From: Methanothermococcus okinawensis
GTDB lineage: Archaea > AGJL01 > Methanococci > Methanococcales > Methanococcaceae
Direction: 5' to 3'
NCBI GenBank assembly: GCA_015661585.1
Contig: DQVU01000191.1
Span: 1 to 10,618 of the forward strand
DNA length: 10,618 bases
Each line of letters begins with the position of its first letter. The stretch's first letter is position 1. This document shows, piece by piece, positions 1-5,327 of the stretch. The translations under genes were made by a program, and so were the position numbers. The notes beneath the pieces are model-generated. The model did no database searches. It was given only the letters and a program-made list of their open reading frames with translations, and was not told where the DNA came from.

Positions 1-653
1 GGACAGAACTTTATACCATCCTCAGTTTTTGCAGTTAAAAGTGTTATCTCGTAGTCGAAATCTATAAACTCCTCAACTATTACCTTGGAACCTATACCCC
101 TTGCAGAAACCTGGGCGTGCCTCCATGCCTTTTCAATATCCCCTTTATCCCTTATTATACTCTGTCCCTTTCCCGAGGAGGACATAATAGGTTTAACGAC
201 ACATGGTGTCCCCAACTCATCTACAGCCTCTTTTAACTCCTCCAAGGATTCTGCAAACCTGTAATCTGCAGTTTTTAACTTAAGTTTTTCAGATGCCAAC
301 CTACGTATATACTCCCTGTTCATGGTTATCCTCGTTGCATCGGCGTTGGGAACTACCTTATACCCGAACTCCTCCATCTCTACAAGGACTTCTGTATCTA
401 TAGCCTCTATCTCTGGAATGATGTAGTCGGGGGTTTCTCTCTCGATTATAGCCCTGAGACTGTCTCCATCCCTCATATCTACTACGTAACTCCTATGGGC
501 AACCTGCATTGCAGGTGCATGTTGATACCTATCTACAACAACACACTCTAAACCTAACCTCTGCCCCTCTATAACAATTTCTTTTCCTAACTCTCCTCCA
601 CCTAAGAGTAGTATCTTGGTTGCATTTGAAAATAGAGGAGTTCCCACTCTCAC
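1..653 (-). CDS. purT: Formate-dependent phosphoribosylglycinamide formyltransferase (PurT), 3' end outside window
   Basis: Catalyses the third step of purine synthesis, GAR + formate + ATP to formyl-GAR, in the cytoplasm. The visible 217 residues match the family from its first residues. They begin with a pre-ATP-grasp domain: glycine-rich KILLLGGGELGKE at 13-25, VVVDRYQHAPAMQVAHR at 38-54, and PEIEAI at 80-85, which contacts GAR in the E. coli enzyme. MNREYIRR at 111-118 follows, then the ATP-grasp entry with VVKPIMSSSGKGQS at 152-165 and the ATP-binding segment VIVEEF at 191-196. About 170-180 C-terminal residues lie beyond base 1. The start is GTG at 653-651, with a GGTGA Shine-Dalgarno at 662-658; GTG at 647 is the alternative. 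It is divergent from the metallo-hydrolase, with 103 bp of AT-rich DNA between. Methanogens lacking folate-dependent PurN use PurT, which fits. Identification is secure. Confidence 0.95.
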   Translation of the reverse strand, partial: MRVGTPLFSNATKILLLGGGELGKEIVIEGQRLGLECVVVDRYQHAPAMQVAHRSYVVDMRDGDSLRAIIERETPDYIIPEIEAIDTEVLVEMEEFGYKVVPNADATRITMNREYIRRLASEKLKLKTADYRFAESLEELKEAVDELGTPCVVKPIMSSSGKGQSIIRDKGDIEKAWRHAQVSARGIGSKVIVEEFIDFDYEITLLTAKTEDGIKFC

Positions 654-693
654 AATTTCACCGTTATTATTTAAAATGATTAAATTTAAAATT

Positions 694-704
694 TTAATAT
701 AATT
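694..704 (-). promoter_or_regulatory. Possible TATA box for purT
   Basis: On the minus strand this reads AAATTATATTA. It lies about 45 bases upstream of the purT GTG, so transcription would start near 672 and leave a short leader carrying the GGTGA site. The whole 654-756 gap is AT-rich, so other TATA-like words exist and the call is weak. Confidence 0.3.
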
Positions 705-710
705 TATGAT

Positions 711-740
711 TATTATAATATAATTTTAACTTATATAAAA
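711..740 (+). promoter_or_regulatory. Possible TATA box region for the metallo-hydrolase
   Basis: Two TATA-like words occur, TTATAATATAAT (711-722 area) and TTATATAAAA (731-740). The first would place transcription start near 743, leaving room for the GTGAT ribosome site at 749-753. The second would give an almost leaderless mRNA. The sequence alone does not separate them. Confidence 0.35.
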
Positions 741-756
741 CAATCTCAGTGATAGG

Positions 757-1275
757 ATGTTAAAATTGATCTACGAAGGTAAACTAGTAAGGGAGGGTAG
801 TAGGATATTGGAAGCATCCTCCTCTGTAACATTCATTAAAACAGAGAGACACAGTATAGTAGTAGATACATCCTCTAGGGATAAAAGGGATGTAATAGTA
901 AAAGGTTTAGAAAAATTAAACATATCTCCCAGAGATATAGATATAGTAATAAACACTCACAGTCACTGGGATCATGTAGGAAACAACGAGTTATTTAAAA
1001 ATGCAGAGGTTATCAACTATGAGAACTACAGGTCCCTGAAGGATAAGGAGATAGAAATCTTAGAGACACCTGGACATACATGGGACAGCATATCTGTTGT
1101 GTATGGGGATTACATAGTAGTTGGAGACGCCGCCCCTTTGAAGGATAACATAATAAAGGAGGTTGCACCAGGGATAAATGTTGATAGGGAGTTGGCTCTT
1201 AATACGTTGAGGAGGATTAAATCCTTAGGAAAACATATAGTCACTGGACATGATGGGATATATTTCCAGGTTTAA
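757..1275 (+). CDS. Small metallo-beta-lactamase-fold hydrolase
   Basis: A 172-residue stand-alone metallo-beta-lactamase domain with a complete metal-ligand set: T-H68-S-H70-W-D72-H73 (HxHxDH motif), H107 in ETPGHTWD, D124 in VVGDAAP and H165 in VTGHDG. Both metal sites can therefore be filled, normally by two Zn or Fe ions, and a hydrolytic enzyme is expected. No extra domain, signal peptide or membrane segment is present, so it is cytoplasmic. It is shorter than glyoxalase II or RNase Z and lacks their substrate-recognition extensions; the substrate cannot be told from sequence. It resembles the compact MBLAC1-like branch, which is only a family-level impression. The start is ATG with GTGAT at 749-753. 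The stop codon runs into an AAGGAGG ribosome-site-like word at 1274-1280, but only a five-codon frame (GTG at 1283) follows, so no downstream operon partner is visible. Confidence 0.85.
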   Translation: MLKLIYEGKLVREGSRILEASSSVTFIKTERHSIVVDTSSRDKRDVIVKGLEKLNISPRDIDIVINTHSHWDHVGNNELFKNAEVINYENYRSLKDKEIEILETPGHTWDSISVVYGDYIVVGDAAPLKDNIIKEVAPGINVDRELALNTLRRIKSLGKHIVTGHDGIYFQV

Positions 1276-1327
1276 GGAGGAAGTGCTGTTAAACATCTAA
1301 AGGGAGTAAAGATATAAAAAGAAGTGA

Positions 1328-1480
1328 AAATTCAGTTATTGTACTCCTGGAGACACTCCTAAATACTGGGAGAACAGGGAAATCCTATTATCCCTTTTTC
1401 CTTATAGGCGTAGGATCTTGCCAACGATTGAAATCACCCTTTCTAAGTACTTATGGATATTTCAGGAAGTTTTTTATAAC
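1328..1480 (+). other. GC-elevated intergenic island: possible gene remnant or structured RNA
   Basis: This stretch is visibly richer in G+C than the flanking gaps. One plus-strand frame is open from 1328 to the TAA at 1562 without an ATG and reads like protein in its first half (for example YCTPGDTPKYWENRE, then LPTIEITLSKYLW). The sequence can also fold. GTACT at 1341-1345 pairs with AGTAC at 1446-1450 around AGGGA/TCCCT (1376-1380 with 1391-1395), and CCTAT/ATAGG competes with it. A TATA-like word (GATATAAAAA, 1311-1320) lies about 25 bases upstream of 1340, and a T6 run occurs at 1470-1475. I do not recognise a family. Either a degraded gene or a non-coding RNA would fit. Confidence 0.3.
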
Positions 1481-1491
1481 TGTATTATATT
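1471..1491 (+). promoter_or_regulatory. Possible TATA box region for the TldE-like gene
   Basis: TTTTTATAA (1471-1479) and TATTATATT (1483-1491) are candidate TATA boxes 50-70 bases upstream of the TTG start. They would give transcription starts near 1502-1513 and a leader that includes the GGTGG ribosome site. The choice between them is open. Confidence 0.35.
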
Positions 1492-1541
1492 TAGTGGGAA
1501 AAGTAATAATTATAGGGATTTAACCATCAAAGGTGGTATTG

Positions 1542-2801
1542 TTGGAGGAGTACTACATAGATAAGATATTAAAAATAGGAGAAAAAGAGGGCTTTGAGGT
1601 GGATATCTTTATATCAAGATCTGAAAATTTAAACTGTGAGTTAGATGGAGACAGTTTAGACTCTTTCCAGGAGGATAGAAGTTTTGGAATTGGTGTAAGG
1701 GTGTTGAAGGAGGGTAAAGTTGGATTTGCCTACTCCACAGAGGAAGGAGAGGAGGTAATTTACAGGGCTATGGAGAACCTTGTACCTGATAGATACTCAT
1801 CCATCCCAGAACCTAAAGGAGATATCCCAAATCCCAAAGGTCTCTTCCACAGAGAGATTTTAAATATAGAGGGGGAAGATCTCCTGGAGGATCTCAACAC
1901 TATGAAAGATATACTCCTTGAAGGGGGTATCACAGTTACTGGAGGTTCTGTAGAGAGCTCCTATCTATATACTAGGGTGATAAACTCCAAAGGTTTAGAT
2001 GTTGAGGAGGAATTTACATACTACTCAGCCTCAATCTCTGGGATAAAGAATGGTGAAACAGCCTACGACTCCCTAAGTAGAACCTACAGATTCAACGTGG
2101 AAGAACTGGGAGAATACGTTAGAGATCTTCTATCACTACCTAAAAGTGTCAAGATCCCATATAAAGGTAAGATACTTCTAACACCAAGGGTGTTAAACTC
2201 CCTACTATCTTATACCTTACTACCTTCCTTCAGTGCCGAGAATGTCCAGAGGAATAGATCTATCCTGAGGGGTAAAATTGGGGAAAAGGTAATGGGGGAG
2301 TATATCACTATAGTGGATGATGGTACCTTAGATGGAGGGTTGTACTCCAGTAAGGTAGATGGAGAAGGTGTTCCCCGTCGGAGGACAGTTTTAGTGGAGA
2401 ACGGTGTCTTAAAGGGATACCTCTACGATATAAAGAGAGCAAATAAAGAGGGTAGGGAATCTACTGGGCATGGTGTTAGGGATTACAACACCTTACCTAC
2501 TATATCCCCCTCCAATATAATAATAACTTCTGTAGACAAATTGGACAACTACAACGAATACTTACATGTAAATGAACTTATTGGATGTCATACATCTAAC
2601 CCTATAACTGGAGACTTCTCAGTTGAAATCTCCAACAGTTATATAGTTAAGGATGGAGAGAGGATACCTGTAAAGAAAGGGATGTTGTCTGGAAATATAT
2701 TTGAAATACTTAAAGATGCCATACCTATGGATGATGTATCCCAGAGGGGAAGGTTGATATCACCTTCCTTAATGATAGAGGGGAGAATAATTTTAAGTTA
2801 A
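1542..2801 (+). CDS. TldE/PmbA-like protein (TldD/PmbA family)
   Basis: A 419-residue member of the TldD/PmbA (modulator of DNA gyrase, PF01523) family. In bacteria TldD and TldE form a heteromeric protease in which only TldD carries the zinc motif HExxxH. No HExxxH is present here, so this is the TldE/PmbA-type subunit. Supporting features are the N-terminal repeat domain with ELDGDSLDSFQEDRSFGIGVRV, the central FSAENVQRNRS region, and the C-terminal stretch STGHGVRDYNTLPTI through SGNIFEIL. No tldD partner is in the window, so it would have to be encoded elsewhere. For the start, an AGGTGG Shine-Dalgarno sits at 1531-1536. GTG at 1533 overlaps that site, whereas TTG at 1542 sits five bases after it and is preferred (TTG at 1539 is also possible). 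Function in archaea is not settled; peptide maturation or degradation is inferred from the bacterial homologues. Confidence 0.85.
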   Translation: MEEYYIDKILKIGEKEGFEVDIFISRSENLNCELDGDSLDSFQEDRSFGIGVRVLKEGKVGFAYSTEEGEEVIYRAMENLVPDRYSSIPEPKGDIPNPKGLFHREILNIEGEDLLEDLNTMKDILLEGGITVTGGSVESSYLYTRVINSKGLDVEEEFTYYSASISGIKNGETAYDSLSRTYRFNVEELGEYVRDLLSLPKSVKIPYKGKILLTPRVLNSLLSYTLLPSFSAENVQRNRSILRGKIGEKVMGEYITIVDDGTLDGGLYSSKVDGEGVPRRRTVLVENGVLKGYLYDIKRANKEGRESTGHGVRDYNTLPTISPSNIIITSVDKLDNYNEYLHVNELIGCHTSNPITGDFSVEISNSYIVKDGERIPVKKGMLSGNIFEILKDAIPMDDVSQRGRLISPSLMIEGRIILS

Positions 2802-2831
2802 TAATGATAAAGATAATTATAAAAATTAACT
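2796..2831. repeat. 7-bp inverted repeat at the end of the TldE-like gene
   Basis: AGTTAAT (2796-2802, covering the stop codon) is the exact reverse complement of ATTAACT (2825-2831), with 22 AT-rich bases between. No T-tract follows, so it is not a convincing terminator. The second arm lies just below the mrp TATA box. Confidence 0.35.
2813..2825 (+). promoter_or_regulatory. Probable TATA box for mrp
   Basis: The word AATTATAAAAA lies about 50 bases upstream of the mrp ATG. It would place transcription start near 2845 and leave a leader of about 25 nt ending in the strong AGAGGTGG ribosome site (2861-2868). Confidence 0.4.
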
Positions 2832-2870
2832 AAGGTAATTAGGTGTTGTTACTAGAAATAAGAGGTGGTT

Positions 2871-3728
2871 ATGGTGGAATGTGAGGGAAAACATGACATG
2901 TGTTCATCGAGGGATAGTTGTAGCAGAAGGATAGTGGAGATGCAGGATGAAAAAATAAGAGAAAACATGAGTAAGATAAAGTACAAGATAGGGGTACTAA
3001 GTGGTAAAGGAGGTGTTGGAAAATCTACTGTAACTGTAAATTTAGCCACTGCATTAAACTCCATGGGGAAAAAGGTAGGTATCTTAGACGGAGATATACA
3101 TGGCCCAAATATTCCCAAGATGTTAGGGGTAGAGGAGGTCCAACCCTATGCAGATGAGAATGGCATATATCCCATTACAACACCTGAGGGGATAAAGGTT
3201 ATCTCTATAAGTTACTTCTTACCAAATAGAGACACCCCGGTGATCTGGAGAGGGCCTAAGATAAGTGGTGCAGTTAGACAGTTCCTAAGTGATGTAGTAT
3301 GGGGGGATCTGGATTATCTACTTATAGATACACCTCCAGGGACCGGGGATGTCCAACTTACTATAATGCAGTCCATCCCTGACATCGATGGGGTGGTTAT
3401 AGTTACAACACCTGAGGAGGTCGCTCTCTTAGATGCAAAGAGATCTGTAGGTATGGCTAAGATGTTGAATATTCCACTATTGGGAGTAGTGGAGAATATG
3501 GCGGGGTTTGTATGTCCCTACTGTAAGAAGGTGGTGGATATATTTGGGAAGGGGGGAGGAGAGAGGGCAGCGAAGGAGTTAGGTATAGACTTTTTAGGGA
3601 GAATACCATTAGATGTAAAGGCAAGGGAGGCATCAGATAGAGGAGTGCCTATGGTGCTCTTGGACTGTCCAGCCTCCAAGGAGTTTAAAAAGATAGTTGA
3701 AAAGATCGTTAAAAAGTTAGAGGGATAA
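2871..3728 (+). CDS. mrp: Mrp/NBP35-type P-loop ATPase, Fe-S cluster carrier
   Basis: A 285-residue Mrp/NBP35/ApbC family ATPase that binds and transfers Fe-S clusters to target proteins in the cytoplasm. It carries a deviant Walker A SGKGGVGKST (residues 44-53), LDGDIHGPNIPK (72-83) as the switch I region, and LLIDTPPGTGD (150-160) as Walker B/switch II. The cluster-binding CPYC pair is at 215-218 in MAGFVCPYC. The N-terminus has C4, C11 and C17. In the C-x2-C-x5-C pattern typical of NBP35-like N-termini, the first Cys is replaced by His8 (KHDMCSSRDSC). Start: an in-frame GTG at 2865 overlaps the Shine-Dalgarno AGAGGTGG itself, so ATG at 2871 is preferred, with GTG at 2874 also possible. The hpt gene begins three bases after the stop, so the two are almost certainly co-transcribed. 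Family assignment is firm; in vivo targets are unknown. Confidence 0.93.
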   Translation: MVECEGKHDMCSSRDSCSRRIVEMQDEKIRENMSKIKYKIGVLSGKGGVGKSTVTVNLATALNSMGKKVGILDGDIHGPNIPKMLGVEEVQPYADENGIYPITTPEGIKVISISYFLPNRDTPVIWRGPKISGAVRQFLSDVVWGDLDYLLIDTPPGTGDVQLTIMQSIPDIDGVVIVTTPEEVALLDAKRSVGMAKMLNIPLLGVVENMAGFVCPYCKKVVDIFGKGGGERAAKELGIDFLGRIPLDVKAREASDRGVPMVLLDCPASKEFKKIVEKIVKKLEG

Positions 3729-3731
3729 AAT

Positions 3732-4286
3732 ATGAAGATGTTGATAGAGACGTTGAAATCTTCTCCCGTTATAAAGAGGGGGGATTACCATTACTTCGTA
3801 CATCCAATATCAGACGGCATACCTCTCGTAGATCCCCATCTACTTAGGGAGGTGGCGACTTGTATTATAAAAGTCTGTGATTTTGAAGATGTGGATAAGA
3901 TCGTCACAGCAGAGGCTATGGGCATACCCTTAGCAACTACACTCTCCCTCTATACAGATATACCTTATGTTATAATGCGAAAAAGGGGATACAATTTAGA
4001 GGGGGAGATTCCAGTCTATCAGGAGACAGGGTATAGTAAAGGTAACCTCTATCTAAATGGAATTAAGAAGGGGGATAAGGTTTTAATTGTTGACGATGTA
4101 ATATCTACCGGAGGTACCATGGTGGCAATGATTAAAGCCTTAGAGAGGGCTGGAGCAGAGATAAAGGATATTGTATGTGTAATAGAGAGGGGGAGAGGGA
4201 AGGAAGAGGTGAAGGAAAAAACTGGATATGACGTTAAAACTCTTGTTAAAGTTGATGTTGTAGATGGTAAAGTCGTTATTTTATAA
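3732..4286 (+). CDS. hpt: Hypoxanthine (guanine) phosphoribosyltransferase
   Basis: A 184-residue purine-salvage enzyme that converts hypoxanthine or guanine plus PRPP to IMP or GMP. It has the phosphoribosyltransferase PRPP loop VLIVDDVISTGGTM at residues 117-130, IVTAEAMGIPLATTLS at 57-72, and the RKRGYNLEGE flexible-loop segment at 83-92. This is the methanogen Hpt type, which in sequence is closer to adenine phosphoribosyltransferases than to bacterial HPRT; the full length matches what I recall of Methanococcus Hpt. It starts with ATG only three bases after the mrp stop. A GAGGG ribosome site lies within the end of mrp (3720-3724), so translation is probably coupled. A second in-frame ATG at 3738 is a minor alternative. 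No anomaly was seen. Confidence 0.93.
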   Translation: MKMLIETLKSSPVIKRGDYHYFVHPISDGIPLVDPHLLREVATCIIKVCDFEDVDKIVTAEAMGIPLATTLSLYTDIPYVIMRKRGYNLEGEIPVYQETGYSKGNLYLNGIKKGDKVLIVDDVISTGGTMVAMIKALERAGAEIKDIVCVIERGRGKEEVKEKTGYDVKTLVKVDVVDGKVVIL

Positions 4287-4324
4287 AGAATTGTTACTTT
4301 TCCTAAAAATCCTAAATGATCGCC

Positions 4325-4906
4325 ATGAAAATCCTAAAGGATGTCTCAGTCCCAAACCTCTCTGACGCTGGAGCGAAGGTACTTAAGGGTATAAAACCTG
4401 TAGATAACATCCAAGGTGTAGTATTTGGAGAGGCCTTTACAGTTAAAACTTCTTCGGAGGACTGGGGTACAGTTGTAAAGGCTATCTCCTACAGTAGGGG
4501 GAAGGTTATAGTGGTGGAATGTGAGGGGGAGGAGTGTGCAGTATGGGGTGGATTGGCCTCACTGAATGCAAAGTTAAAAGGGGTTGTTGCAGTGGTGATA
4601 GATGGCTATATAAGGGATCTGGAGGATATTAGAAGGATCAGGTTTCCAGTGTTCTCAAGGGGATATACACCTAAGGCTGGAGCACCTTTAGATAGGGGTG
4701 TTATGGGAGTACCTATAGAATGTGGTGGCACTACTGTGAAACCTGGTGATGTAGTAGTTGGTGACTGCAACGGTGTTGTGGTTATAGAGAGGGAGAGAGT
4801 GGAGGAGGTTCTTGAGAGGGTTAAGGAGATTAAGAGAAAGGAATCCAAGATAAGGGATAGGATTATGAGAGGGATGGATCTAAGGGATATTTTGGGATTG
4901 GAATAA
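4325..4906 (+). CDS. RraA-like family protein (RraA/HMG-aldolase fold)
   Basis: A 193-residue protein of the RraA-like superfamily, which includes the bacterial RNase E inhibitor RraA and class II HMG/CHA aldolases. The fold's signature stretch is visible: WGGLASLNA (74-82), then GVVAVVIDGYIRD (86-98), in which Arg97 and Asp98 correspond to the substrate- and metal-binding pair of the aldolase members. FSRGYTPKAG and CNGVVVIE follow later. In many archaea this domain is the C-terminal half of hexulose-6-phosphate synthase fusions; here it stands alone. Because archaea lack a canonical RNase E, an RNase-inhibitor role should not be assumed, and oxaloacetate decarboxylase or aldolase activity is equally possible. 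Start: ATG at 4325 has TGATC three bases upstream (4317-4321); ATG at 4316 adds three residues but has no ribosome site. It follows hpt with about 38 bases between and may share its transcript. Confidence 0.82.
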   Translation: MKILKDVSVPNLSDAGAKVLKGIKPVDNIQGVVFGEAFTVKTSSEDWGTVVKAISYSRGKVIVVECEGEECAVWGGLASLNAKLKGVVAVVIDGYIRDLEDIRRIRFPVFSRGYTPKAGAPLDRGVMGVPIECGGTTVKPGDVVVGDCNGVVVIERERVEEVLERVKEIKRKESKIRDRIMRGMDLRDILGLE

Positions 4907-5051
4907 AATAATGATAATTATTAGTTATAATAAAAATTACTATAAAATAAGATAAAACAAAAAAAATAAAAACCCTAATTCCATCAAAAAAATTCTATAA
5001 GAATAACAATAATTATAATAAAAGTATAAAAGGATGATATTAAAATCAGAA

Positions 5052-5148
5052 TAAAAGATGATCTCCTGAGATGCTCTAAGATACTATAGAAGTGGAGTAG
5101 ATCCTTCTAACAGGTTGCTATTATTAATTTTTATTTAAAGTCTTTTTT
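5052..5148 (+). ncRNA. Candidate small structured RNA
   Basis: A TATA-like word AGTATAAAAGG (5023-5032) would start transcription near 5052. The following sequence can form GATCT/AGATC (5060-5064 with 5099-5103), or alternatively TAGAAG/CTTCTA (5087-5092 with 5104-5109, 11-base loop). Both are followed by ACA at 5110-5112 and then by T-runs from 5126 to 5148. The two folds compete and neither is long, so this is a lead and not an identification. Stop-free stretches exist in other frames, so a gene remnant is not excluded. Confidence 0.25.
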
Positions 5149-5166
5149 ATTATATAAATCGCTACT

Positions 5167-5199
5167 TTGATGGGAATCTACTCACACTCTTGATGGGAA
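5167..5199. repeat. Tandem copies of TTGATGGGAA
   Basis: The 10-mer TTGATGGGAA occurs at 5167-5176 and again at 5190-5199, 23 bases apart start to start (about two helical turns). The flanks are partly similar (ACT before each copy). It lies far from any start codon, between convergent genes. No known operator or RNA box was recognised in it. Confidence 0.5.
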
Positions 5200-5209
5200 C
5201 TCGGGTAAA

Positions 5210-5267
5210 AAGTTAAATATAACTTCTACCTTTCGGACTATTTTTTAATCTTTTTATTTTTTTATCA
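5210..5267 (+). terminator. Hairpin plus T-tract, plus-strand terminator
   Basis: AAGTTA (5210-5215) and TAACTT (5220-5225) form a perfect 6-bp hairpin with an AATA loop. Within about 15 bases come runs of T6, T5 and T7 up to 5267. T-tracts terminate archaeal RNA polymerase even without a hairpin, so this probably ends plus-strand transcripts from the RraA-like gene or from the island upstream. Confidence 0.45.
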
Positions 5268-5327
5268 TTATTTTTATAATTATTATTTTTTATTCTTTAA
5301 ACCTTATTTTAATGAAAACTAGGACAT

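Larger units (their letters stand above)
4907..5327. other. 421-bp gap between convergent genes: GC-elevated island between A/T-rich tracts
   Basis: No convincing gene is present. The first about 140 bases and the last about 90 bases are nearly pure A/T. On the minus strand, T-rich runs around 4975-4946 could end moeA transcription. On the plus strand, T-runs at 5240-5292 could end plus-strand transcription. Between them (about 5052-5235) G+C is clearly higher, with hairpins and a tandem 10-bp repeat annotated separately. Confidence 0.6.

Noticed and set aside
1283..1300. Five-codon frame (GTG at 1283) after an AAGGAGG site that overlaps the metallo-hydrolase stop
   Set aside because: Too short to support as a gene. 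The purine-rich word may be chance or the relic of a lost operon partner.
1421..1445. ATTGAAAT word reminiscent of the 3' end of archaeal CRISPR repeats
   Set aside because: A single occurrence with no repeat copies or regular spacing, so there is no CRISPR array.
1413..1445. Possible tRNA T-arm (GATTGAAATC)
   Set aside because: The flanking bases do not form a T-stem and no anticodon or acceptor stem was found. No tRNA is visible in the window.
2845..2880. Short leader frame after GGTG at 2842-2845 upstream of mrp
   Set aside because: About a dozen codons with a TTG start, overlapping the mrp start in another frame. Nothing supports translation.
5030..5070. Possible box C/D guide RNA (GATGAT and CTGA words)
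   Set aside because: The C box is not RTGATGA and the spacing to CTGA is too short for a guide segment.
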